Both the position numbers and the translations under genes were made by a program. This document shows positions 51,294 through 59,515 of a stretch of 64,000 nucleotides of DNA, one piece after another (position 1 is the stretch's first letter; the number at the start of each line of letters is the position of its first letter). Source of the DNA: Streptomyces guryensis (GTDB lineage: Bacteria; Actinomycetota; Actinomycetes; Streptomycetales; Streptomycetaceae); assembly GCF_021261325.1 (NCBI RefSeq), contig NZ_JAJSBI010000002.1:372001-436000 (forward strand), given 5' to 3'. The notes beneath the pieces are model-generated. The model saw nothing but the letters and a program-made list of their open reading frames with translations, was not told the origin of the DNA and made no database searches.

Positions 51294-51867
51294 ATGCGAC
51301 GCGCGTACGCGGTACTGCTCGCCCTCTGCCTTGCCCTGTTCGGTGCCCTCGCGACAGCCGGCCCGGCGCAGGCGGCCGCCCAGACCGTCCCCAACGGCGT
51401 CCAGTTCACCGCTCCACCGACCTGACGAACTGGGAGTTCCGGAACTACGTCACCGAGTCGTCCGCCTCCGAGCTGAACACCGCCTACATCGAGCGGCCCA
51501 AGGTCATCCGGAAACGTGCCGTGCCGCGAACCTGGCCCGCGTGTTCTTCGACCGCGCACATCATCGATCGGTATCACACGTCCGAGTGATCGCTGCCGTC
51601 CGAGCGATTACTCCCGGCCACCGGCCACCACTCCCTCAACTGAGAGTCGCCACACCTGCCTGAGGTCGGCCCCCAGCGCCGCCTGGCCCGACACGCCAAA
51701 TCGCCCTGGCGGCGATCCGGCCATCCCTGCCCTGCTACGTCAACATCGTGTCCCGCGCGAGCGGCGAGTGCCTGGACGTGTCCGGCGCGTCCACCGCCAA
51801 CTCCGCCGCGATCATCACCTACACCTGCAACGGAGCGACCAACCAGCAGTGGACGCACGGGACCTGA
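51294..51867 (+). pseudogene. Decayed secreted GH43-type glycosidase with C-terminal ricin-type (CBM13) module
   Basis: A good signal peptide (MRRAYAVLLALCLALFGALA, then AQTVPNGVQFT) runs into a frameshift and stop after about 43 codons. Fragments of a GH43 propeller follow in another frame: TDLTNWEFRNYV and SSASELNTAYIERPKVI, which I recognise from exo-beta-1,3-galactanase-like enzymes. After another deletion comes a lectin end: VNIVSRASGECLDVSGAS and then ITYTCNGATNQQWT, the QxW mark of CBM13, cut short by a stop. An intact gene would be near 1.4 kb or longer; only about 570 bp remain, so several internal deletions have occurred. Confidence 0.82.
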
Positions 51868-51869
51868 CG

Positions 51870-53546
51870 TCAGCTCAGCAGGTCGATGGCGTCGATCGAA
51901 GTTCCGGCGCTCAGGAAGGACGTCGACCCCGAACCGCTCGCCACATAGATCTTCAGCGTGTTGTAGGCGCCGGTGTCCGTCAGCCAGGCGGACGCCGGCA
52001 CGCTGTAGGTGAACGTGTAGTTGTTGCCCCGGTACGAGCCCACGGTCAGCGACCGGGTGCTCGGCTGGCTGGGCGGCGAGGGGATCGACGACGTCCAGTC
52101 GTTGACGCTGATCTGCGGACGGCCGTTGGCGTAGGCCGTCGTCACACCGATGCGCAGGGTGTGCGCGGCGGCGGCCTGCGCGGCCGTCAGCTTGAAGTAG
52201 ACGATGATGCCGCTGTTGACGTCCTTCCAGAGGTAGCAGGGGAAGGCGGAGGTCTCGGTGCCGCTGCCGATGACGACGTTGCCGGTCCAGGACGCCGCCC
52301 GGCTGTCGGAGGGGTGCGCGTACGTCATCAGGTCCGCGTTCTTGAACCCGCTCGGCGAGCCGTTCCAGTCGCCGATGCGCCAGATCGCGCTCGCGTTGCC
52401 CGGGTCGTTGGAGGACGGGATCGCGATGGAGTTGAGCGTGGTCGTGCCGCCCGCGGTGACCGTCACCGAGCCGGAGTAGACGGCCAGTTCACCCTTGAAG
52501 ACGGTCAGGGTGTACGTCCCCGGCAGCACCCCCGGGATGGCGAAGTAGCCGTCCGAGGGACGGGCCGAACCCCAGTACTGCGCGGCCGGGTTGGCGAGCC
52601 CGACGGTGTACGGGAACGCCGTGTTCCGTCCGGTGATGCCGACGCCGGCGACCTTGCCGCGCCCGCTCGCCGCGACGTATCCCGAGATGCCGAGCGAGTC
52701 CGCCCAGGAGGTCGTGAGGTTGGCGTGGTACAGCGCGGAGGACGGCGCGCCGCCGTCCGTGAAGGCGATGACGTACGGGCCCTGGAGGCCGAAGCGCTGG
52801 GCCTCCGTCTGGTTCTCGCCGTAGTAGAGGATCTCGTACAGGCCGCCGCCGTCGGCGCTCTGGTGGCGCAGCAGGGAGCGGTAGAAGGGGCCGCCGGAGG
52901 CCTTCTCGTGGTTGGAGCGGACCACGTACAGGCCGACGCTCCCCGTCGACCAGCCGATGTAGTCGTAGTCGATGACCCTGCGCTTCGAGTAGTGCTTGGA
53001 GCGGGTCTGACCGTCGGACTTCTCGAACACGTCCGAGGCCTCGACGGTGGTCGGCGCGTACGTGTAGGAGTCGGGCTCGTCGTTGAGGAACATGCCCGCC
53101 TTGACGCGCACGATGTAGCGGGTCGCGCTGACCGAGTCGTCGGCCTTGTTGGTCCACAGGTAGACGTTGTTCTCGCCGCTGCGGGCCGCGTAGTAGTGCT
53201 TGAGCGTGCCGTATGCGACGGAGATCAGGATCGTCGAGCCGGACTGCTTGACCGTCACCGTGGAGGTGCCCAGGCCGGACTCGATGTGCGAGTTCTTGCC
53301 GCCGTAGCCCTGGTACTCGGTGCCCTTGTAGACCAGCGAGGTCAGGTCGCCGTTGGTCTTGCTGACCTTGAAGACCAGGCTGGCGCCGGTGTCGACGACG
53401 TAGTTCGACCCGTCGTCGGAGTAGCCGAAGCCCGCGGCCGACGCCGGGGCGGCGAGCGGCCCGGCGAGGGCGGCCGTCCCGGCGGCAGCGGCGGAACCGA
53501 GGACGAAGGTACGGCGGCCGACCGGTCTGTTCGCGGTCTCGGACAT
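51870..53546 (-). CDS. Secreted rhamnogalacturonan endolyase, PL4 family
   Basis: The 558-residue secreted lyase has a Tat-type signal (VGRRTFVLGSAAAAGTAALA). The catalytic beta-sandwich domain (about 40-330) includes GKNSHIESGLGTSTVTV and SKRRVIDYDYIGWSTGSVGLYVV in parts. A fibronectin-like domain follows (AIPGVLPGTYTLTVFKGELAV near 345 in parts), and a C-terminal carbohydrate-binding sandwich begins WRIGDWNGSPSGF near 395. This three-domain order is that of rhamnogalacturonan lyase B. It cleaves the alternating rhamnose-galacturonate backbone by beta-elimination. It is divergent from a rhamnogalacturonan acetylesterase with two shared operators. Confidence 0.85.
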   Translation of the reverse strand: MSETANRPVGRRTFVLGSAAAAGTAALAGPLAAPASAAGFGYSDDGSNYVVDTGASLVFKVSKTNGDLTSLVYKGTEYQGYGGKNSHIESGLGTSTVTVKQSGSTILISVAYGTLKHYYAARSGENNVYLWTNKADDSVSATRYIVRVKAGMFLNDEPDSYTYAPTTVEASDVFEKSDGQTRSKHYSKRRVIDYDYIGWSTGSVGLYVVRSNHEKASGGPFYRSLLRHQSADGGGLYEILYYGENQTEAQRFGLQGPYVIAFTDGGAPSSALYHANLTTSWADSLGISGYVAASGRGKVAGVGITGRNTAFPYTVGLANPAAQYWGSARPSDGYFAIPGVLPGTYTLTVFKGELAVYSGSVTVTAGGTTTLNSIAIPSSNDPGNASAIWRIGDWNGSPSGFKNADLMTYAHPSDSRAASWTGNVVIGSGTETSAFPCYLWKDVNSGIIVYFKLTAAQAAAAHTLRIGVTTAYANGRPQISVNDWTSSIPSPPSQPSTRSLTVGSYRGNNYTFTYSVPASAWLTDTGAYNTLKIYVASGSGSTSFLSAGTSIDAIDLLS

Positions 53547-53620
53547 GGGGGGTGCCTCCTCCGGAAGCCGTGTGGGGGTGGTGCGAGTGGTTGTGAGGGT
53601 GACAGTTGAATCGATTTCGC

Positions 53621-53632
53621 GAAAGGGCTTTC
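53621..53632. promoter_or_regulatory. LacI-type operator GAAAGGGCTTTC in the PL4/acetylesterase divergent promoter
   Basis: Every position pairs except the central GG, making it one of the most symmetric sites of the set. It lies 75 bp upstream of the PL4 start. Confidence 0.55.
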
Positions 53633-53676
53633 ACATGCGTGAAGTTGGCAATCTTGTGAAATCGGTCCAGAGGCTA

Positions 53677-53688
53677 GAAAGCGCTTGC
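53677..53688. promoter_or_regulatory. LacI-type operator GAAAGCGCTTGC in the PL4/acetylesterase divergent promoter
   Basis: It contains the perfect AAGCGCTT core also seen upstream of the first LacI gene. It lies 66 bp upstream of the acetylesterase start and 56 bp from the other site in this region. Confidence 0.55.
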
Positions 53689-53753
53689 GGAGAGCGATAC
53701 GGTCCCTGCCGCCAGGCCTTGTCGTCCGGTCGTTTCCTCGGAGGGATGCGCGA

Positions 53754-54797
53754 ATGAGACGTTTCAACCTCGCCCTGCTGGCAGCGCTGACACTCAGCGC
53801 CGGTCTGACGGCCGCACCGGCCCAGGCCCACGAGGGGCACCGCCCCCTCGGCATCGAGAACTGCACCGCCGACGCCTGCCACTTCGACGTCCCGCCCGGC
53901 ACGTACGACGTGAAGGTCCTCCTCGGCGGCGAGGCCGCGTCGAGTACCGCCGTCAGCGGCGAGACCCGGCGTTCCCTGCTTCCCGAGACACCCGCGGCGG
54001 CCGGCGAGCGGGTCGCCCGCAGCTTCACGGTGAACGTGCGCACGCCGGAGGGCGAGCCGACGGGACCGGTCGGAACCCCGGGTCTGGATCTGGTGATCGG
54101 CGGCTCGGCCCCCGCGCTCGCGGACATCCGCGTCACTCCCGCCCGGCACGCCCGCCAGATCCTCCTGGTCGGCGACTCCACGGTCTGCGACCAGCCTGGC
54201 GCCCCGTACTCCGGCTGGGGCCAGCAGCTGCCGCAGTACCTCCGCAGGGGCCTGTCCGTCGCCAACTACGCGGACTCCGGCGAGAGTACGGTGACGTATC
54301 TGCAGAACCCGCAGCTCTGGGCCACCGTCCAGCCGCTGATCCGCCCCGGCGACCTGGTCCTGATCCAGCTGGCCCACAATGACAAGACCACCGACGAGGC
54401 GACGTACCGGGCCAACTTGGAGACACTGGTGGCAGGCGTACGGGAGAAGGGCGGCGAACCAGTGCTGGTGACCCCCATCGTGCGGCGCTGGTTCAATGCG
54501 GACGGCACCCTGAACAACAACACCGCACTGCTGGTCAACAGCCTCGGAGTGGACCATCCTGCTGTCATCCGCTCGGTCGCCGCGGCGCAGCACGTGCCGC
54601 TGGTCGACCTGACGGCCAGGACGAAGGCGCTGGTGGAGTCCCTGGGCGTGGAGGGCTCCAAGGCGATCTATCTCTACAACGAGAAGAAGGACAACACCCA
54701 CACCTCCGTCCACGGCGCCACGGTGTACGCGGCACTTGTCCGCGACGCACTTGTCGCCCAGCATCTGGTGCCGGAGGGTCTGGTGCGGGTGGGATGA
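53754..54797 (+). CDS. Secreted rhamnogalacturonan acetylesterase (SGNH, CE12-like)
   Basis: The 347-residue secreted esterase has a signal peptide (LALLAALTLSAGLTAAPAQA). A short N-terminal beta-domain (about 25-130) precedes the SGNH hydrolase core. Nucleophile Ser is in LLVGDSTVCDQ near residue 142, the oxyanion Gly in YADSGESTVTY, Asn in QLAHNDKTT near 205, and the Asp/His pair in NTHTSVHGATVYA near 322. Rhamnogalacturonan acetylesterases remove acetyl groups from galacturonate so that PL4 can act. The divergent PL4 gene supports this. GGAGGGATGCGCGA precedes the start. Confidence 0.87.
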   Translation: MRRFNLALLAALTLSAGLTAAPAQAHEGHRPLGIENCTADACHFDVPPGTYDVKVLLGGEAASSTAVSGETRRSLLPETPAAAGERVARSFTVNVRTPEGEPTGPVGTPGLDLVIGGSAPALADIRVTPARHARQILLVGDSTVCDQPGAPYSGWGQQLPQYLRRGLSVANYADSGESTVTYLQNPQLWATVQPLIRPGDLVLIQLAHNDKTTDEATYRANLETLVAGVREKGGEPVLVTPIVRRWFNADGTLNNNTALLVNSLGVDHPAVIRSVAAAQHVPLVDLTARTKALVESLGVEGSKAIYLYNEKKDNTHTSVHGATVYAALVRDALVAQHLVPEGLVRVG

Positions 54798-54878
54798 ACT
54801 CCTGGGGCGTCTCGACCGGAACCGGGGCGCCCCAGGTTCCCCCCTTCGTCCGTCGCCGCAGCTCCTGAAAGAGAACCG

Positions 54879-56591
54879 ATGCACCTGCCTGCCGAGGACC
54901 GCACCGCCAGTCCGCACACCGGCTACACCCGTGCCCACTGGGAGGCGGCCGCGGACGCCCTGCTCGCCGCGGTCGAGCCGTACGCCGCGGAGGGCGGCGC
55001 GCTCTACCACCTCCCCGGCGACCGGACGAGCTGGACCGGCCGGCTCTCCGACGGCCTGGAGGGCTACGCCCGTACGCTGCTCGCCGCGGCCTTCCGCCGC
55101 GACGAGACCGCGCTGCAGCGGTACGCCGAGGGGCTCGCGGCCGGCGTCGCGGGAGCCTGGCCCCGGATCGAGGACCGCACCCAGCCCCTGGTCGAGGCGG
55201 CGTCGATCGCACTCGCGCTGCGGCTGACCCGCCCGCTGCTGTGGGACCGGCTGGACGACGGTGTACGACAGCGGGCGGCCGCCTGGCTCGGGGACGCGCT
55301 GACCGCCGAAGCCTGGCCCTGCAACTGGGAGTTGTTCCCGGTGACGGTGGGCGGCTTCCTCGACGAAATCGGTTACGAGACGGAAGCGTCCCGCAAGGCG
55401 GTCGACCACGGCCTGGAGCGCATAGAGGAGTGGTACGTCGGCGACGGCTGGTACACCGACGGCGACGGCCGCAAGTTCGACTACTACAACGGCTGGGCGA
55501 TGCACCTGTACCCGGTGCTGCACGCATGGCTGGCGGAAGACCGCCGGTTGCTGGACCTGTACGGGGGGCGCCTGTCCCGCCATCTCCGGGACTACGCCCG
55601 CCTGTTCGGCGGCGACGGCGCCCCGATGCACCAGGGCCGCTCGCTCACCTACCGCTTCGCGACGACGGCCCCGCTGTGGCTGGGCGCGCTGACGGGACAC
55701 ACGCCGCTGCCGCCGGGGGAGACGCGGCGGCTGGCGTCGGGGGCGCTGAAGTACTTCCTGGAACGCGGCGCGATGGACTCCCGCGGCCTGCTCACCCTCG
55801 GCTGGCACGGCCCCGACACCGCCGTCCTGCAAGGCTATTCGGGCCCTGCCTCCCCGTACTGGGCGAGCAAGGGCTTCCTCGGCCTGCTCCTGCCCCCGGA
55901 CCACCCGGTGTGGACCGCAGCGGAGGAGCCGGGCCCGGCGGAACGCTCCGACGCCCTCACGCCGATCGCCGCCCCCAACTGGATGCTCCAGTCCACGAGT
56001 TCGGACGGGGTCGTCCGCCTCCACAACCACGGCAGCGAGGACGTCCGCTACGACCCGTACTACACGCGCCTCGCCTATTCGACGGTGACGGCGCCCGCGT
56101 CGTCGTACGACAACAGCGTGATCGTCGGCGACGATCCGAGCCGCACGGAGATCGAGCCGTTGGGTGTGGGCGACGGCTGGGCGGCGTCGCGGCACACGGC
56201 CGGCGCAGGGGCGCGAGTGACCAGCGTGGTGCTGGCGCGCGGGGCCGTGGAGGTGCGCGCGCATCTCGTCACGGGTGCCGAGCCCGGGACGGTGGTGCGG
56301 ATGACCGGATGGGCGGCCACGGAGGGGCTGCGGGCCGAGCTGTCGCCGGCCGCCGGACTCTCCGACGAGCTCACCGGGGTCTGCGGCGAGGGGGACAGCC
56401 TGTTCGTCGCGCTGGCGAGGCTCACCGGCGAGGAGGCTCCCGTGCCGCTGGGGGAGACGGTGAGCGTAGCGGCGGACGGCACCGGGGAGTTGACGGTGCG
56501 TTGGAGCGAGGGGCCCGAGGTGCGGGTGTCGCTCGGTGGGCCCGGGGCCGAGGTCGTCGTGGCGCAGTCCGATCCCGCAGGGGCTCACTGA
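54879..56591 (+). CDS. DUF2264 family protein, probable glycoside hydrolase (GH154-like)
   Basis: This 570-residue protein has no signal peptide. Residues about 15-370 form an alpha/alpha-barrel typical of DUF2264: NWELFPVTVGGFLDEIGYE near 150, FDYYNGWAMHLYPVLHAWL near 205, MHQGRSLTYRFATTAP near 250. A C-terminal beta-sandwich follows. DUF2264 proteins occur in pectin and arabinogalactan loci, and I recall some being assigned to GH154 (beta-glucuronidase); I hold that assignment with moderate confidence. Cytoplasmic location implies action on imported acidic oligosaccharides. It follows the acetylesterase by 81 bp in the same direction. Confidence 0.8.
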   Translation: MHLPAEDRTASPHTGYTRAHWEAAADALLAAVEPYAAEGGALYHLPGDRTSWTGRLSDGLEGYARTLLAAAFRRDETALQRYAEGLAAGVAGAWPRIEDRTQPLVEAASIALALRLTRPLLWDRLDDGVRQRAAAWLGDALTAEAWPCNWELFPVTVGGFLDEIGYETEASRKAVDHGLERIEEWYVGDGWYTDGDGRKFDYYNGWAMHLYPVLHAWLAEDRRLLDLYGGRLSRHLRDYARLFGGDGAPMHQGRSLTYRFATTAPLWLGALTGHTPLPPGETRRLASGALKYFLERGAMDSRGLLTLGWHGPDTAVLQGYSGPASPYWASKGFLGLLLPPDHPVWTAAEEPGPAERSDALTPIAAPNWMLQSTSSDGVVRLHNHGSEDVRYDPYYTRLAYSTVTAPASSYDNSVIVGDDPSRTEIEPLGVGDGWAASRHTAGAGARVTSVVLARGAVEVRAHLVTGAEPGTVVRMTGWAATEGLRAELSPAAGLSDELTGVCGEGDSLFVALARLTGEEAPVPLGETVSVAADGTGELTVRWSEGPEVRVSLGGPGAEVVVAQSDPAGAH

Positions 56592-56870
56592 GCGGTGGCG
56601 GCGCGCAGGGCCGAACCCCGCGCGCCGCCCGGCCGTGTGCCCGCAGCGCACCTGCTCATGCGCGGGAGCGCGGCCATCGGGCCCGCCGGCTGTCGCCGGA
56701 CGTCGCCCCCGTGCCCGGCGGGGAACAGGGCCGTGTCCTGCCTCATCCGCGCCGAGCTCCGCGACAACGGCCGGTCTGCCACTGGCGTGTGGAAGTGGCG
56801 GCCGGGCAGCCTCACCTGCCCGGACCACTGGGACGGACACCCGTCCTGCGCCCTCACCGACGTGCGTCCG

Positions 56871-57270
56871 TCAGGGAGTCAGCCGGGCGATGCTCAGCGT
56901 CTTAGAGGTCGGGGAGGCGCCGTTGAGTGCGGTCGCGTACGACGGTGTGACCGGTACGTACGCCCAGGTCAGAGTGGAGTCCGCGCCGACGGCGATGTCC
57001 CGGTGATCCGGGCCCGGACGACTTTGTCCGCGCTCTGGAACTTCCCGTTCCAGTCGATGAGCCGCAGGTGCGTGCCCGCGAACCCGCCGGTGCACGTGCC
57101 GTCCTTGCACCTGGCGTCGGTCAGCGACTCCCAGGTCGCCGCTACGGCTCGGGAAGGTACCGCCGCAGTAGCCCGCCCAGCACTGCTCCCGCTGTACGAC
57201 GGGGGCGACGTCCGGGGCGCCTATGCCGCGGGCGCCTATGCCGCGGGCGGCGAGCCGCGCACCTCGGCGC
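56871..57270 (-). pseudogene. Remnant of an unidentified minus-strand gene, frameshifted
   Basis: Two frames carry protein-like sequence that should join: TDARCKDGTCTGGFAGTHLR with LIDWNGKFQSADKVVRARIT, then in another frame DIAVGADSTLTWAYVPVTPS with YATALNGASPTSKTLSIARL. A frameshift separates them and there is no intact start. The Cys pair and strand-rich pattern suggest the C-terminus of a secreted protein. I cannot name the family. A 15-bp duplication (GCGCCTATGCCGCGG twice near 57,219) lies at the upstream end. The rest of the 680-bp gap after the DUF2264 gene holds nothing I can support. Confidence 0.5.
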
Positions 57271-57275
57271 TGGTT

Positions 57276-58277
57276 TCAGCCGCCCAGCACGGGCAGGGAC
57301 AGGCCGCAGCGGACGGGTTGGGCGTGGGCGGGGTCGAGGGCGTTGGACACGAGTTGGAGGGCGTTGGAGTCGGCCGCGACCGAGAGGTGTTCGGACTTGT
57401 CCTGAGGACAGATGTCCTGGAGCGTGATGTTGTCGACCTTCGCGCCCGGTCCCGCGGTCAGGAACTGGTGGTAGTAGGGGGTGACGACCTCGTCGTACCG
57501 GGTGGCGATGACGGTGTAGTGGACCCCCGGCTGCGTGTCCCCGTCCCGGTCCAGCGTCCGGTTCACCTCGGAGCCGACCAGCTGGTCCTCGTACGCCTCG
57601 CCGACGAGGAGGGACACGGGCTTGTTGAGACCCAGTTTCGTGGTCAGGGTGCCGATGCCGGAGCCGGTTGCGCCGTGGTTGGAGGGCGCCAGGCCGATGA
57701 GGCTGTGCACCTTGTTCCGTTTCGGGTGGGCGGGATCCGTGCCGCCCTCGAACCGCAGATACCAGCGCGGGGTCAGACCACCGCCCTGGGAGTGCCCGAC
57801 GAGGTCGACCTGCCGGGCACCGGTGGCCTTGAGCACGCGGTCGACGTAGACGGCGATCTGCCGGGCGGACACCGGGATGTGGGCGGTGGCCTTGATCGGA
57901 TCACCGGGCGCCCCGCCGTAGTTGAGGGCGAAGATGCAGTAACCCTGCTGCTTCAGCCACGGGGCCAGCACGCTCCAGTTGGCGTAGGCGTTCGCCCAGG
58001 TTCCGTGCAGCAGGACGACCGGGCGAGGATGCTCACGGGTGGGCCTGCAGTTCCAGTCGTCGGCTCCGGCCGGCGGTGCGTCCGGGTGGATGACGCCACC
58101 GAGCAACGACACAGGAAGGGCGAGGATGTTCCGCGGCGGTGGCGGCGTGGGGCCGGCGGATGCGGCCGCCTCGCCCTGCTGTCCCATGGCCAGCGCCAGG
58201 GCGAACCCCGCACAGACCGCGGCCCACTTGGCGCGCCGTCGGCCTGACCGCCTCCGGGAAACCATCCGATCCGACAT
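57276..58277 (-). CDS. Secreted triacylglycerol lipase/esterase (lipase class 2)
   Basis: The 333-residue secreted alpha/beta hydrolase has a basic N-terminus (SRRRSGRRRAKW) and a hydrophobic signal. Motifs are VVLLHGTWAN near residue 88 (oxyanion hole), nucleophile elbow VGHSQGGG near 160, Asp in TRYDEVVTPYY near 265 and His in DKSEHLSVAAD near 300. Two Cys pairs fit extracellular disulfides. The fold class matches Streptomyces lipases acting on tri- and short-chain glycerides. It lies next to a gene remnant and is not obviously linked to the pectin genes. Confidence 0.87.
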   Translation of the reverse strand: MSDRMVSRRRSGRRRAKWAAVCAGFALALAMGQQGEAAASAGPTPPPPRNILALPVSLLGGVIHPDAPPAGADDWNCRPTREHPRPVVLLHGTWANAYANWSVLAPWLKQQGYCIFALNYGGAPGDPIKATAHIPVSARQIAVYVDRVLKATGARQVDLVGHSQGGGLTPRWYLRFEGGTDPAHPKRNKVHSLIGLAPSNHGATGSGIGTLTTKLGLNKPVSLLVGEAYEDQLVGSEVNRTLDRDGDTQPGVHYTVIATRYDEVVTPYYHQFLTAGPGAKVDNITLQDICPQDKSEHLSVAADSNALQLVSNALDPAHAQPVRCGLSLPVLGG

Positions 58278-58422
58278 CGGGCCCTCCTCGTCTCACGGCC
58301 GGCCGAGCGCCGACGCCGAGATGATCGAGGAGCGGCATGCGTGCGGTGGGCGACAGCCGCGCGCGGCACCTCTCATGGAGCAGTCCGTTTTCACCCGTTC
58401 ACCTGTCCGGGCCGTCGTCGGC

Positions 58423-58464
58423 GTGAACAGTTCGGCGTGAACAGTTCGGCGTGAACAGTTCGGC
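58423..58464. repeat. Three perfect tandem copies of GTGAACAGTTCGGC
   Basis: Each 14-bp unit holds the palindrome GAAC-A-GTTC, so three identical inverted repeats stand 14 bp apart. The array ends 34 bp before the DinB-like start codon and overlaps its -35 region. It looks like a cooperative operator, or a slippage-derived repeat. Confidence 0.85.
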
Positions 58465-58486
58465 GGGCACCGAAACGATGGGCTCC

Positions 58487-58492
58487 TAGCCT
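58487..58492 (+). promoter_or_regulatory. Leaderless -10 box TAGCCT
   Basis: The hexamer sits at -12 to -7 from the ATG of the DinB-like gene. No ribosome site precedes the start, which supports a leaderless transcript beginning at the A of ATG. Confidence 0.55.
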
Positions 58493-58498
58493 CCCGGT

Positions 58499-58957
58499 AT
58501 GAGCGAAACCCCGCAGGAAACACCCGTCCGGGCCGTCACCGGCATGGTCGACCACGTCCTCGCACTGGCCGCCACCTGGACGAACTGGGACGGCGAGCCC
58601 GCCCATGCCGACGACCGCGTGTACACCCCGCACAAGGCGATCCGCCGGGTCGCCGACCACCTCGTCGATCACCTCGCGGAGTTGGAGGCCCGGCTGGCGG
58701 GCGAGGAACCCCAGCCGGACCACTGGCACGCGTCCGCCGTGACGACCCGGGCAGACCTCGCGCCCTTCACGGGGGAGGACCTCGACGAGGCCCGCAGCCG
58801 CCTCACCCGGCTCGCCCGTATCTGGGCGAACCGCCTCGACGCCCTCACCGACGACCAGCTCGACGCCTCGCCCGGCGAGGGCTGGAGCTTCCGCGAACTC
58901 GCCCTGCACCTCAAGGGATCGACGTACTACGCCGACTCGGTGGGCGACCTCTCATGA
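58499..58957 (+). CDS. DinB-superfamily-like protein
   Basis: This 152-residue helical protein has the DinB/mycothiol-transferase-like layout. An N-terminal helix (TGMVDHVLALAATWTNWDG) is followed by KAIRRVADHLVDHLAELEARL with spaced His residues near 53-57. A final helix SFRELALHLKGSTYYADSVGDL contains another His. Three His in this arrangement often bind a metal in thiol-dependent S-transferases; I infer that from pattern only. It overlaps a 4-bp ATGA with a possible longer start of the Nudix gene, but the real Nudix start is probably later. Confidence 0.65.
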   Translation: MSETPQETPVRAVTGMVDHVLALAATWTNWDGEPAHADDRVYTPHKAIRRVADHLVDHLAELEARLAGEEPQPDHWHASAVTTRADLAPFTGEDLDEARSRLTRLARIWANRLDALTDDQLDASPGEGWSFRELALHLKGSTYYADSVGDLS

Positions 58958-59055
58958 CCCGGCTCACAGCGCTCGGCGGTGAGTCCTTGGTAGGGTGGAG
59001 ACTTTCGTGGGTATCAGACCCTTTGGACTCATCTCCGGCGAGGGACCGAGGAACC

Positions 59056-59481
59056 ATGGACATGGACATCCCCGGCGACAAGCGACTGGCGGCTGCGGTC
59101 GTGATGGACGACGAGGGCCGGGTGCTGCTGGTCCGCCGCAGTGAGACGGAGAAGTTCCTGCCCGGAGTGTGGGGCGTCCCCTGCGGCAAGCTCGATCCGG
59201 ACGAGAGCGCCCGGGACGGTGCGCTGCGGGAGCTCAAGGAGGAGACCGGGCTCCTCGGTGAGGTCCTCCGCAAGGTCGGCGAATCGTCCTTCGTCAGCGA
59301 GTACCGAGGGCACGAGATCAAGAACTGGCAGGAGAACTTCCTGGTCAGGCCGTTGACCGAGCAGATCACCCTGCCTCGGGCCGACCAGTCCTACGCCTGG
59401 CTCGCGCGCTCCGAGCTGACCACGGTCGAGATCGACGAGTACAACCTCGATATCGTGGACCAGGCCTTCATGAACTCCTGA
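59056..59481 (+). CDS. Nudix hydrolase
   Basis: The 141-residue protein hydrolyses a nucleoside diphosphate linked to another moiety. The Nudix box spans residues about 40-62: Gly at the start (CGKLDPDES) and RELKEETG at the end, matching GX5EX7REUXEEXGU. The N-terminus AAAVVMDDEGRVLLVRRSE is typical. I choose MDMDIPGDK behind GAGGAACC; the frame is open further upstream but without a start signal. The substrate is unknown. Tandem AGCTCCTG units cover its end. Confidence 0.87.
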   Translation: MDMDIPGDKRLAAAVVMDDEGRVLLVRRSETEKFLPGVWGVPCGKLDPDESARDGALRELKEETGLLGEVLRKVGESSFVSEYRGHEIKNWQENFLVRPLTEQITLPRADQSYAWLARSELTTVEIDEYNLDIVDQAFMNS

Positions 59482-59512
59482 GCTCCTGAGCTCCTCAGCT
59501 CCTGAACTCATC
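59473..59512. repeat. Tandem 8-bp AGCTCCTG-type repeat at a convergent gene end
   Basis: Units AACTCCTG, AGCTCCTG, AGCTCCTC, AGCTCCTG and AACTCATC follow one another through the last codons of the Nudix gene into the 34-bp gap. GAGCTC palindromes recur. It probably arose by slippage. Confidence 0.75.
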
Positions 59513-59515
59513 GGT

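Noticed and set aside
59473..59512. Reading the AGCTCCTG repeat as a CRISPR-like array.
   Set aside because: Units are only 8 bp, contiguous and without spacers.
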